A stretch of DNA of 64,000 nucleotides from Aselliscus stoliczkanus (taxonomy: Eukaryota; Chordata; Mammalia; Chiroptera; Hipposideridae), in assembly GCA_033961575.1 (NCBI GenBank), contig CM066733.1:139984421-140048420 (forward strand), written 5' to 3'. The number at the start of each line of letters is the position of its first letter. Position 1 is the first letter of the stretch. The notes under the pieces were generated by a model. It was not told the origin of the DNA and searched no databases. It saw nothing but the letters and a program-made list of their open reading frames with translations. This document shows, in pieces, positions 11,546 through 22,430 of the stretch. A program made the position numbers and the translations under genes.

Positions 11546-11760
11546 CTCATCCTAGTGTCCAAAAGGTGGTGCTAGCATCCTCTGCGTCAGATATTCCTGT
11601 CCAGTCTCCTAGAACTTGGGAAATTTCAGTTCCTGCTGATCTGGATAAAACGATAACAGAATTAGCCGACTGGCTGACATTGATCGACCAGATGCTGAAG
11701 TCCAACATTGTCACCGTCGGGGATGTGGAAGAGATCAATAAGACGGTTTCCAGAATGAAA
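11546..11760 (+). CDS. UTRN: Utrophin exon, linker end and spectrin-like repeat (215 bp; dystrophin exon 51 equivalent)
   Basis: The acceptor is 'aattttag' and the donor is AAA|gtaggt. Two bases complete a codon, then 71 residues follow. The first 30 or so are a Ser/Pro-rich linker with [10 protein letters not shown], which continues the hinge-like region of the previous exon. Then [20 protein letters not shown] starts a new repeat, with the ADWL tryptophan core, and [15 protein letters not shown] follows as helix B. This matches my memory of human utrophin almost residue for residue from [10 protein letters not shown] onward. The exon ends on a codon boundary. It is one of the strongest identifications in the window. 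Confidence 0.97.
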
Positions 11761-12339
11761 GTAGGTGCACAGAGCAAAGACGTGTCGTGGAAACGCCACA
11801 AAACATGGGTAGATGAGCTCTTTGGGTCCCCTTTGTGTATCCTAAACTCTGGGAGAATGAGTTTTAAAAAATGCTCTATCTGTCAAACAGCCAGCTTGTT
11901 TTATCTGTCCCTGGCTAGCTCTGAAGAGTAAAGCTTTTCTTGCATTTGGACTGTTTTGGAAAGATCTGTTTTACCATTAGAGCTGTAGACTCAGTATATT
12001 TTTTAAGATCAAAACTGATACTGTAAATATAGCTGCATCATTATAAATATAAATTAGAGTTACATTTAATGCCTAATGTGATGGAGGATAATTTCCTGAA
12101 GCTCCTTTTCAACTTATATTTCATAATGAGCTTATTTGTTTAATTGCTGACATTAGCAGTGAGTTCTCCTGACTGTAACTTATTAGTATACACATACCAT
12201 CCAGGATCAATTTGTAAAGTTATTTTCCTATATTCAGTGTGTGCTAGATCCTGGGCTGTGTGTTGCGTAGGGATACTGAAAAGAATATACCAGATTAAAA
12301 TTGGGAATGAACCATAAAAATATAACAATAGCTGTTGGT

Positions 12340-12450
12340 AATTATTATTAATTTCCTATGTGCGCTGGGTATTTTTCTAAGTAATTTACATGTAGTACTT
12401 CCTTCAGTTCTTTAACAATCTTGTGAGGCATGTACCAAATTTATCCCCAG
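12340..12450. repeat. MIR fragment
   Basis: The order 'tgcgctgggtatttttctaa', 'aatttacatgtagtacttcc' and 'aacaatcttgtgaggcatgt' follows the MIR core in antisense. It is old and incomplete. Confidence 0.55.
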
Positions 12451-12539
12451 ATTATAAATATGCCAAACCGAGCTGGCCGCACTGCATGCATATAAGTAGA
12501 CAAGCCTTTGTGGCAAAGCAGAGGGTACTAAAAGCCACA

Positions 12540-13140
12540 GGGCAGGTATGAGTGATCTGCTGAGGAGCCTGAACCAGGACAGGAGTTACTCCATAGTGAC
12601 AGAAGGCAGAGTATGTGGGATTTTGACATCTAGAGACAAAGTAAGTGACATTCCTGATATAGGGATCAGAGTGAATGAAGACATGAGATGAGGGAGCATG
12701 AGGGATGGGGGTCAGCATTTGTGCGCGAATGAAGCATAGTGGGAAGTAAGTAGCAAAGGCAGCTCAAGTTCACTGTGTGAACTTCGCAAAGCCCTTCGGA
12801 TTTTTAGCCTATAAACACTGGCTGTTTCTTTTTAAAACTATGGCTGGAGACTGATAGTAGCAATGCTGTACTTTTCGAAAGACTGGGAATAGTGTAAGAG
12901 ATGCTTAACTCAAGGAAAAGAGGCCTTGCTGAGTGGCTAAGATGCTACTGCTGCAATTAGTGGAAATAAGGAAGAGGAGAAATGAGATGTGGATGAGGGT
13001 TTGATTGACTGAGTTTCAGATATGATGTGTTGAGAGGTTCTTATATTCGTTAGAAGGAAATGATCAGCATTCATTGACACGTCTCTCTGGGATGCAGGAG
13101 TAGAAGTTGCGAATAATGTATTTAGCAATAACATTTGACA
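12540..13140 (-). repeat. Probable L2 LINE fragments, reverse
   Basis: The composition and motifs, such as 'gagggtttgattgactgagt' and 'gtgttgagaggttctta', resemble antisense L2. The similarity is weak, and the stretch could instead be unique sequence. Confidence 0.35.
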
Positions 13141-13848
13141 CTGTAGGAGTAATAGAAGTCTGCAAAATGAGTGAATTCACAAAGAGGAAGAGCTGGGAGA
13201 GAGAACCTTTGCTATAATATTTATACCTATTGGAAATTGTGTTTTGTAATCTTTATGTCTATTTATTAGTTCTATACTAAAAACACACCATTTCCCTGAT
13301 GTTAACTTTTCTCTCCTATTTATCAGTACTAAGAGATAAACCCTAGAGCAGCAGTTTTCCATGTCTAAAATTAATTAATTTGCAATTATTCCAATTCGTG
13401 TTTTTCTTATACCTAACCCCCATCCATGTAGGTGACATTAGTGTGTGTCCCTATCTGATGTAGGGCAGATATGCAAGGCATCATCTGCAGAAATCACTGC
13501 TAGTGTTTTCAAACCATTTTTTTTAGTTTTTAAAGAGATTTTCTTCATTGAATCTCCTCAGACTTGATATACCTGAGCTGTAAATGTTTTATTATCGCCT
13601 TGTGTGAAAACAAAAAACACAGAGAGAGGAAGTGCCTTACCTGGTGACCAAGATGATAAGTGTCAAGGCTGAGATTTGAACCTAGGACCTTGATTCCAAA
13701 TCCTGCACTTTCTCTCACATCACCGATGCCTCACTATCCCCATAGGAGAAAAACAACAGCTCTGATGTCAGCACACCAGCGTTGCTTCATTAGTATTCCT
13801 ACCATATGGCCTATTGACCTGTGTTAATAATCATTTCTTCTTAAATAG

Positions 13849-13966
13849 ATCACAAAGGCTGACTTAGAACAGCGCCATCCTCAGCTGGATTTTGTTTTTA
13901 CACTGGCTCAGAATTTGAAAAATAAAGCTTCCAGTTCAGATGTGAGAACAGCAATCACAGAAAAAT
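13849..13966 (+). CDS. UTRN: Utrophin exon, spectrin-like repeat (118 bp; dystrophin exon 52 equivalent)
   Basis: The acceptor is 'ttaaatag' and the donor is T|gtaagtt, a full consensus. It encodes 39 residues plus one base, starting [14 protein letters not shown] and including [20 protein letters not shown]. The DLEQR-P-L--....AQNLKNK pattern is shared with dystrophin exon 52, and the size is identical (118). It carries helix B and C of the repeat begun in the previous exon. The last base joins the TG at 18433 to make a leucine codon. Confidence 0.97.
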
Positions 13967-15316
13967 GTAAGTTTAAAAAGAGAAATTATGTGTCATCATC
14001 CACTTTCACTGAAAATGGTCACACATACTTTCAAAGATTATTCAACCAGAAGTTATTATTGTTTGATATTTGATACTCTATTAATAAATATAGCTTCCTT
14101 GTGTTTTATTTTTTGCGAACATTGTCCTGATTCCCTTATGAATTCCTAACATCATTGTTTTAAGTAATTACTGATTCATTGGATTATTTGCTTTTAAGTT
14201 AGGATTTGTTTTGAAGGAATCAAGAAAACCAATAGGAATGTAAATCTACCCATCCTTTCATTATTATTCATTCGCTAAAACCAGATGTTACCATGTTTTT
14301 TAACTCATCTTAGTAAAATTCATCCCCAAAATATTTATTGAGCAATTACTATGCACCTCACTGCCTGGCACTAATTTGGGAATACATTAGTTAAAAGCAA
14401 AATAAAACAAAACAAAAAATAAATGTACAAAACAACCACAGCCAAGATCTTCATTTCAGTTTTGCTTTCTGGCTTAAAAGTGTCTGTAAAATCTGTATGG
14501 CATATAAAACAAAGTCTAAATTTTCAAGAATATCATCTGGGACAGCCACAGCCTGCTTTCATCATCACCTGTTCCATTACAGCCCTTGGCCCGTTTGTAG
14601 CTATCCTGTACTATATGTATTCTTTAAAACTTCTGACGTTTTTAGTCTTCTTACGTTTATTTACATTATATTTTTTCACCTTTTCTCCCTAGGTGAAATT
14701 CTGCTCAGCTGCTAAAATGTCATTCCCTCTTTGTAAAGTCTTTCTCACCCTCGTCTAGTCCCTGGTGAACTGTATTTTCTATCTTCAGTTCCTGCTGTGG
14801 CCATTTCCCCCCATAATTTCATTATGAATCTCACAGTTATTTTGACTCTCTCCCTGCTCCAAAAGTTGTGAATATTCACCTTTCTGGCCCCGGGGGCCTC
14901 TGAGAATGCCCTATACAAATTATGTACTTAATAAATATGTGTGGCAGAATGTAAACTGGAATGTATTTTATGACCTTGGCTAATATTTCTCAAGGGGAGA
15001 AAGTCAACTATTCCTTCTATAAAGAATGTTTTTTGAATTCAAAATAAAGGGGGCAGCCGCAAGGTTGTTATAAGAGATAAGTTAGCAGAGAACTTTCAGT
15101 GCCTCACAATGTTGGTTTATTTTTTACTGAATTAGCTATTTTCCTTCCTTCTTTCTCTTTACATTGATTGATTGCTGTGCCTGTGATAGAACTTGGAAGG
15201 GATTCCGTTTCTCATCAGGCGAGCTTCTTTGCTTCTCCAAACCATCTCCATTTTGCTTTTTCTATCGTCTTACGTTCCCCACGCCCACCCCCACCGCTCT
15301 GTTTGTCCAGAGTTTA

Positions 15317-15430
15317 TTTATTTATTTATTTATTTTGAGGGCAGTGTCACTGGCCCTCATATGTGGGACCCGAACCGGGGCCGCTGGCTTCCCAAGCCAG
15401 CGCTCAACCACCGCACCACTCGGCCGGCCC
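15317..15430 (-). mobile_element. Short tRNA-derived SINE, reverse
   Basis: The order is reversed: a TTTA-rich tail, 'gagggcagtgtcactggccc', the antisense B box 'gggacccgaacc', then 'cactcggccggccc'. A short target duplication, 'cagagttt', lies on both sides (about 15309 and 15431). Confidence 0.9.
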
Positions 15431-15509
15431 CAGAGTTTCTTTTTAACAAGACTTTCCTTCTCTTAAATATCTTCCCTTTCCAATTTAATTCTCTCTGTTT
15501 TTCCCACTT

Positions 15510-15510
<1 letters not shown>

Positions 15511-15536
<26 letters not shown>
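15511..15536. repeat. (GT)n microsatellite
   Basis: About 13 uninterrupted GT units, 80 bases after the SINE at 15317. It is intronic. Confidence 0.97.
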
Positions 15537-15540
<4 letters not shown>

Positions 15541-15831
15541 GCTGCAGTCTTTGTCATTATTTATTATATGAAAAACCATTCTTTGCTGGTGTGTATTGCC
15601 AATAGTGACCTGCTTTTACCACTTATTCACAGTGAATAGGATAATTTGCTTATTATTAATGATAAACCTGTGGTATTCGCTGTCACTTGATGTCTTTAGT
15701 TTTATTTGTGTGATATTAAGGATTCTATTGGTAATAATTGGTCGTAAGACCTTTATGTAACATTTTAACTGACAAGTAGAACATTAAGATAGATTTGTTC
15801 TCTCCTTAAGTTAAAATCTTTAAAAATTGTT

Positions 15832-17990
15832 TTTTCAATTACAGTTGACATTCAATTTTATGTTAGTTTCAGGTGTTCAGTGTATGATTAGACGTTTATA
15901 TAACTTACAAAGTGATGTTTCCCAATAAGTCTTGTAGCCACTTGGCATCATATGTATTTATTACAGTATTATTGGCTATATTCCCAATGCTGTACTTTAT
16001 ATTACTATGTCTATTTTGTAACTGCCAATTTGTACTTCTTAATCCCCTCACCCTTTTCATACAGTCCCCTAACCAGAGGCCCATCTGGCAACTATCAATT
16101 TGTTCTCTGTATCAATGAGTTTGTTTCTCTTGTGATTGTACATTCATTTTGTTTATTAGACTTCACATATAAGTTAAATCATATAGTATTTGTCTTTCTC
16201 TGTCTAACTTATTCCACTTAGCATAATACCCTCTATGTCCATTCAAGTTGTTGCAATAGGCAAGAATTTTTTTGCTGAGCAGAATTTCTTTTTTATGACC
16301 GAGTAATATTCCATCATATTTAATGTACCACATCTTTGTTATCCAGTTGTCTGTCACTAGACACTTAGGTTGCTTCCCTATCTTGGCTATTGTGTCTGAA
16401 ATGTCCTTTGTCTCTTTGTTTTGAAGCCTATTTTTTGCCTTTGTTTTAAAGTCTATTTTGTCTGATATAACTATTGCTACCCTAGATTTCTTTTTTTTTC
16501 ATTTCCATTTGCATGAAATATCTTTTTCTATCCCTTTAAGTCTCTGTGTGTCTTTTGACCTGTGGGTCTCTTGTAGGCAGCATATGTAAGGGTCTTGTTT
16601 TTTTCTCCTTTTAGCTACCTTGTGTCTTTTGATTGGAATATTTAATCCATTACATTTAAAGTAATTACTGATAGATACTTAGTTATTGCCATTTTATTAT
16701 TCATTTTTTTTATTTTTTTTTTCCTTCTTCTTAAAGAAGTCCTTTTAATATTCCTTGTAATACTGGTTTAGTGGTGATGAACTCCTTTAGCTTTTTCTTG
16801 TCCTGGCAGTTCTTTATCTGTCCTTCAATTAGAAATGATAGCCTTGCTGGGTAGAGTGATCTTGGTTGTAGTTCGTGCTTTTCATCACTTCAAATCTTTT
16901 GTGGCAATCTCTTCTGACCTGCAAAGTTTCTGTTGAGAAATCAACTGGCAGTCTTACCTCCCTTTTAGGTAACTAACTGCTTTTCTCTTGCTGCTTTTAA
17001 GATTCTCTCTTTGTTTTTAACTTTTGGCATTTTAATTATAATGTGTCTTGGTGTGCGCCTCTTTGGATTCATCTTGTTTGGGACTCTCTGTACTTCCTAG
17101 ACTTGTATGTTTATTTCCTTTGCCAGATTAGGGAAGTTTTCTGTCATTATTTCTTCAAGTAGATTTTCAGTCCCTTGCTGTCTCTCTTCTCCTGGTATCC
17201 CTATGATATGAATGTTGTTATGCTTGGTGTTGTCCTAGAGGCCCCTTAAACTATCCTGTTTTTTTTTCCTAATTATTTTTGCTCTTCCCATGGGGGTTTC
17301 CCATATCTTGTTTTCCAAGTCACTGATTTGATTCTCTGCTTCATCTAATATACTGTTGATTCCATCTAATGTATTCTTCATTTCAGTTATTATATTCTTC
17401 ATTTTGGACTGGTTCTTTTTTATGGTTTCTCTCTCTTTGTGTAAGTAGCCACTGAGTTAATTTATTCTTCCCCTAAGTTTATTGAACATCCTTATAAACA
17501 GTGTTTTGATATCTGTAGATTGTTTGTTTTCGTTTCGTTTAGTTCTTTTTCTGGAGTTCTGTACTGTTCTTTCATTTGGGACATGTTTCTTTATTTCCTC
17601 ATTTTATCTTCCTTCTTGTGTTTGTTTCTATGTATTAGGTAAATCTGCTACATATCCCAGTCTTGGCAGGGTGGCCTTATGTAGTAGGTCCAGTGATACA
17701 TACTCCCTAGTCATCTGAGACAGGTGCTCTAGGGGTGTCCCTTGTGTGGGTTGTGTGTGCCCTCCTGTTATAGTTGAGACTTGATTGCTGTTGGCACATC
17801 AGGGTAGAATTGACATTCAGGCTGACTGGCAGTGAGGACTGGCCATGACTACAGTGGAGGAGCTATTGTGTAGGAGCTGACCCCATAGAGCAGGATTTAG
17901 AGCTGGCCTCTGGTGCTTGATGAGTCTACCCCTTGGGTGTGTCATTTATGGAGCTAATTGGGTGGTTCTCTGGTGTGGTTTAAATCTGGC
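15832..17990 (-). mobile_element. HAL1-like (ORF2-deleted) L1 element, reverse
   Basis: Read on the minus strand, the right part encodes broken ORF1 protein: residues like HIIGIPGEERQQGTENLLEE, then MTENFPNLAKE and KRRTPRHIIIKMPKVKNKER, which are typical of L1 ORF1p. Beyond it lies 5' non-coding sequence to about 17990. The left part (15832-16400) is the 3' end: the last ORF2 stretch ('gagtaatattccatcatatt') and the 3' UTR. Nearly all of ORF2, with endonuclease and reverse transcriptase, is absent between about 16400 and 16440. That layout is the one known for HAL1 (half-L1) elements. ORF1 has stops (for example after NIQV), so it is dead. An ordinary L1 with a later deletion is possible. Confidence 0.7.
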
Positions 17991-18432
17991 CATCAGGTGT
18001 GTTGGTTCTGAGGATGGCAGGTGACAGTATATGCCTTAAAGTTCTATCATAAAGTTCTGTTAAACTCTACCTTCATCAAACCAGGTTCTGTAAATATAAA
18101 CTTAGATAGGAAATTATTTTCCTTATTTTTTTTTTGGCTTTATCAATTTATAATAGTAGATATTTTTATCATGAGATATGTTCGTGCATTGGAAATAGAG
18201 TTTAATCCAACACTTTAATGTCAGTGGTTTCAGAAATAGATCAGTTGTGTCTAGTATGGCTGATATGTTAAAATTCCTTTCAAATTTATGTAGTAATTTG
18301 CTTCCTTTCTCTTTTGTATTGATAGCCTTATTGGTGATAAATTTGGTATCAGGCATTCTTTTTCTTTCCTGATAGTTACTTTCTGGGATTTTAAAAACGT
18401 TTTTACTTTTTTTTTAATAACGCCTCCTCCAG

Positions 18433-18638
18433 TGGAAAAGGTCAGGAACCAGTGGGATAACACTCAGCATGGTGTTGAGTTACGGCAGCAACAGCTGGAG
18501 GACATGGTTATTGACAGTCTTCAGTGGGATGACCACAGGGAAGAGACTGAAGAACTTATGAGAAAATATGAGGCTCGCCTATATATTCTTCAACAGGCCC
18601 GAAGGGATCCACTTATCAAACAGATTTCTGATAATCAG
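18433..18638 (+). CDS. UTRN: Utrophin exon, spectrin-like repeat (206 bp; dystrophin exon 53 equivalent)
   Basis: The acceptor is 'cctcctccag' and the donor is CAG|gtaaga. Two bases finish a Leu codon, then 68 residues follow, including [20 protein letters not shown] and [20 protein letters not shown]. Heptad-spaced hydrophobics and a QW.D motif at the start of a helix ([16 protein letters not shown]) are typical of spectrin repeats. The exon is 6 bases shorter than the 212-bp dystrophin exon 53, which fits utrophin. It ends on a codon boundary with ISDNQ. The T-rich tract upstream is interrupted by 'aataacgcc', yet the site is strong. Confidence 0.97.
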
Positions 18639-20411
18639 GTAAGAATCACTAGGTAGTTTTTGGCAGTGTCTGTTTGTTGGATGTACTTTTTTGTTCTGTT
18701 GTTCACTGTATCTTTTTGGACTCTTGTCTTGATGTTTTCCCAATGTCTTAGAGTATACATTGAAATATATATAAAGAATTTGACCGTGAAGAACATTTCT
18801 GAAAAATTTCTGGAGTATAACAAATAGAAATATACACATATCTTAGATTTACAGGTCACTGACTCTTTGCAAATGGAACATGCACACAAATCAGCACCTA
18901 GAAAGAGAACATTTTCAGAATCCCAGGAAGAACCCTCCTTTTGCTCCTTTCACATTGACCCTAAAGGTTATTTTTGTTGATGAAATTTCCTGAGCCTTTT
19001 ATTTAAGGGGCACTGTGGTGAACAAATTAGGTAATAAGTAAGTTCAGTTTCTTTGAATACCTTCATAGCCAAACTGTTTTATCAATATCATCAGAGTAGG
19101 TACCTTTTTTGTGATCAGTTTGATTGTAGAGTTGATCATACTGAACATTTATGGTGTTTTTTAAAGTGGTATTTTAAATTCTCTCTATAATCATAGAAAA
19201 TATTCTTGATTTAGAGTTTATGGTTATTACTAATATTTTGGAGTGACATTTATTTGCCCTTCTGATAACCTATGATGAAGGTGTACATTTGTGAACAATA
19301 TAATAATGAATATCTAGGAATCAAAATCTAAAACATGGAAGTATGTTTTTGTTCTTCACACATATAGACTTTCCGTGGTTACAGTTTAAAAAAGCAAGTG
19401 GCCAAGTGACCTGACTTCCTGGATCATTCTCTGTGTATATGATATCTGTTGATTATTTTCACCATATGATTCAAAGGAATAATCTGCAAAGCCCTTGACA
19501 CGTAACTAAAGGAATGCAATTGAAAAGTGACATTAATGCATCAATCCTCATATTCAGAATATTCTTTTCTAATTAACAGTATGGTTATTTTCTTCTGAAA
19601 CTTGAGGGTTGATTATTCGGTCAATTGCTGTAAAACACTATAGGAATGTTCGTTTGTCATTCAAATTTCTTGGGAAGTATGTTGATCCAGGGGCTCTCAA
19701 GAGATTGAAAAAGTGTGTCAAGAAACCAATGCTAATGCATGTACTTAGCATTAGTTTAGCTGTTCAAGCTACTGTCCATGAACCTTGCTTGCTGTTTGAT
19801 CCGCTCAAGCAGTTAACTTTGTAAACATTCACAGATCGAGGGGCAAGAGACCAGATTTCCATATTGTCGGTACTTATAGGGGAACTCTACAGTAAATTCA
19901 TTCCTATACAATGCATGTTACTATGTGGATCAGATGTATAGCAGAAGGAATGAAAAAAGACAAATGGTTTGAGGAAATAAAAATATCTGAAAGAGGAAAA
20001 GATAATCATTTTTTATTTTTATTTATTTTTTATTTTTTTTAGCTGAGCCATCCTGCCACCTGTTGGCAGCTCAGCAGCAACTCAGCTCGGGCTGGTCTCG
20101 AACTGCTGTTGCTCAGAGCTCAGCTTGCACTCTTGAGCGAGCTCTTAACCAACTGTGCTATTCGGCCGGCCCCAAATAATCATTTTTTAAATGTCATCTC
20201 CCATGTACCTGATTACTTTCTTAGACATTTTTCTTTTTTGCTTCTCTAATTGTTTTTGTTTAAGCTTACATGCAAGAGTTTGTCCAGTAATTTTTCTTCT
20301 TTTGATATCTGTGTCTAAAATATGGTAAAAGCTATAGGGAAGACCAGTGTCTTGGTAATACCAGTTACTGAGTGACCAAGTCTGACAGTTACACCTGAAA
20401 TTACACCTTAG
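18639..20411 (+). other. UTRN: UTRN intron, 1,773 bp
   Basis: A GT-AG intron of mostly unique AT-rich sequence, with one reverse SINE at about 20016-20173. The acceptor has a poor pyrimidine tract ('gaaattacaccttag'). Confidence 0.87.
20016..20173 (-). mobile_element. tRNA-derived SINE of the 'ggcagctca' type, reverse
   Basis: It starts with a T/A-rich tail, then 'gctgagccatcctgccacct' and 'gttggcagctcagcag', and ends 'ctattcggccggcccc'. Target duplications of about 15 bases ('gataatcatttttta' and 'aataatcatttttta') flank it. It lies about 240 bases before the next exon. The elements at 47283 and 62618 are the same type. Confidence 0.9.
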
Positions 20412-20566
20412 ATATTGCTTCAAGAACTGGGTCCTGGAGATGGTGTCGTAATGGCATTCGATAATGTCCTGCAGAAGCTGCTGGAGGAATATGGTAATGA
20501 TGACACGAGGAATGTGAAAGAAACCACCGAGTATTTAAAAACATCATGGATCAATCTCAAACAAAG
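20412..20566 (+). CDS. UTRN: Utrophin exon, spectrin-like repeat (155 bp; dystrophin exon 54 equivalent)
   Basis: The acceptor 'caccttag' has a weak pyrimidine tract; the donor AAG|gtaatg is a fair site. It encodes 51 residues and two further bases: [11 protein letters not shown] then [20 protein letters not shown] and a helix ending TSWINLKQ. Size equals dystrophin exon 54 (155) and the phase is the same. The motif [15 protein letters not shown] aligns with DDTRKVHMITENI..SW in dystrophin. The last two bases (AG) join the C at 35868 to make serine, across a 15.3 kb intron. Confidence 0.97.
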
Positions 20567-20685
20567 GTAATGCTAAGACCCTGGCCGGTGAATGTATGTT
20601 GTGCAGTTAGGAATTTGATTGCTTTCTCATGGGAACTTAAAATACATGATTACTAGAAGTACATTTTATTATCATTTCTATTTTT

Positions 20686-20794
20686 TTTTTTTTTTTTAAA
20701 GAGGGCAGTGTCACTGGCCCTCATATGTGGGATCCAAACCCGGGCCGCTGGGATCCCAAGCCAGCTCTTAACCACTATGTCACTTGGCCGGCCC
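20686..20794 (-). mobile_element. Short tRNA-derived SINE, reverse, close to an exon
   Basis: A poly(T) tail comes first, then 'gagggcagtgtcactggccc', the antisense B box and 'cacttggccggccc'. Target duplications 'tatcatttctattttt' and 'tatcgtttctattttt' flank it, with one difference. It lies only about 120 bases after the exon at 20412-20566. Confidence 0.92.
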
Positions 20795-20960
20795 TATCGT
20801 TTCTATTTTTATACTGTACTGAATTACTACTATCATACTTACACCAAACCTATATTTATACGATATCTACTGGAATCTCTGCAATGGTGTTTTTCCTTGA
20901 ATAAGTCTAAACCTTGCCAATGGTCATTTATGTGTGATTTTCCCCCCTGCCCTTGATACT

Positions 20961-21038
20961 ACCTAGAGTACATCTTGTAGTACTCTGGTGGTAAGAAGCA
21001 CCTAGAGTATATCTGTAGTACTCTGATGGTAAGAAGTA
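20961..21038. repeat. Diverged tandem duplication of about 39 bp
   Basis: The unit 'acctagagtacatcttgtag..' to 'gtaagaag' occurs twice in a row, with a few changes and a one- to two-base indel ('acatcttg' against 'atatctg'). It is intronic. Confidence 0.85.
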
Positions 21039-21859
21039 TTTGGGTATCGACAGCTGCATTAGGTTCCTATTATCCTTAATGGTAATTAAAATAGTGTACT
21101 GTCCATACTCAGTTGAGGCTGAGAACACATGATCCGACACTAGACTTCTGAAATATGCTCTGTCTATTTAGGGCTTCAACTAATTTATTATCTTTTCTTT
21201 CCATTACTCTGTTTAATCAGTATAATCTGATATAGTCTAAAATAGCATATATATTTATAAGAGAGATTTTTCTGTCACTTGAACACCTAGGATTTCAGGA
21301 CCTATAAACAGTGGTTAGCATCTCTGTAAGATGTGTTTACCTCCTATATGGTGCTGTGAGTGCCTGCGTTGAAGGAAAATTATGGCTTCACACACATCTT
21401 GATATATTCAAATGCGACTGCCTGAAAGCAATCAGAGATATCAAAACACATTTATTTTTCAATGAATAAAATGGATAATGTTAGAACACTTTATGATGTA
21501 TATTACTGGTAATAAAGTATGGCCAAGCATTTAATAACAATTTGACATAGAAGCATTTTATACATTTTTAGAATGTCATTTTTAGTTAGAATTTCTGAAG
21601 TGGATTTTCAGAAAACTCAAACGAAGAGAAGTTTGAGGGCAGAATATGCGCATGAGTGTGCTGCTAGAAAAACCTAGAATTCTGGAGGAAGTAAGACTGG
21701 GGTAGCAAATAGAAAACTTCATAAGCGGTTAAAGCAGATCATAGCTGTCATACTGATCTTCCTAGCATTTTATAGAACTGTTTTCTTTTGTCCTAAGAGA
21801 TTATTAGAGTATATTTTATAGTAGGTATCCCAAAACTAAAGCAGGGAAGAGGGTGAATT

Positions 21860-22430
21860 AAAAACATCTTTGGAGGGGTAGGCATCTGGGTGAAAAAGGT
21901 GAAGGGAGGAAGAAGTACAAAGTGGTAGTTACAGAACAGTTGCAGGATGTAAAGTACAGCATAGGGAATATAGTCAATATTGTAATAACTGTGTATGATG
22001 CCAAGTGGGTACTAGGCTTATCGGGGGATCACTTCGTAAATTATATGTCTAACCAACTATGCTGTACATCTGAAACTAATATAAAATAATATTGAATATG
22101 AACTGTAATTGAAAAAAATAAGTTAATTACAATAAAAATAGCTTAAGGTACAAATTTACAGTTAAAAAGTAAACAAGCTCTGGGGCGTAATGTACAGCAT
22201 GGTGACTGCCTGTAGTTAACAGTATCTTATTGTATATTTGAAAGTTGCTAAGAGGGTAGATCCTAAAAGTTCTTGTCACAAGAAAATTATCGCAAATGTA
22301 GTGATGTACGTTAACTAGATCCACTGCGCTAATCATTTTGCAAAATATACATATATCAAATCGTTATGTTGTATACCAAAACTAATACGAGGTTGTATGT
22401 CAATTATACCCCAATTGAAAAAACAGTTTT
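21860..22430 (+). repeat. Two tandem L1 3' ends, forward
   Basis: The first ends with 'tgtaaagtacagcatagg', 'tctgaaactaatataaaata' and an A-rich tail near 22120. The second repeats the same order, 'aatgtacagcatggtgactg', 'cctgtagttaacag', 'caattataccccaattg' and a tail near 22430. Both are 5'-truncated L1 3' UTR copies of different age, with no coding capacity. Confidence 0.75.

Larger units (their letters stand above)
11761..13848 (+). other. UTRN: UTRN intron, 2,088 bp
   Basis: A GT-AG intron. MIR-like sequence lies at about 12340-12450 and purine-rich L2-like sequence (minus) at about 12540-13140. The rest is unique AT-rich sequence. The acceptor is 'ttcttcttaaatag'. Confidence 0.85.
13967..18432 (+). 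other. UTRN: UTRN intron, 4,466 bp
   Basis: A GT-AG intron. It holds unique sequence to about 15300, a short SINE (15317-15430), a GT microsatellite (15511-15536) and a HAL1-like LINE in reverse (about 15832-17990). A long T-rich tract and 'cgcctcctccag' form the acceptor region. Confidence 0.87.
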
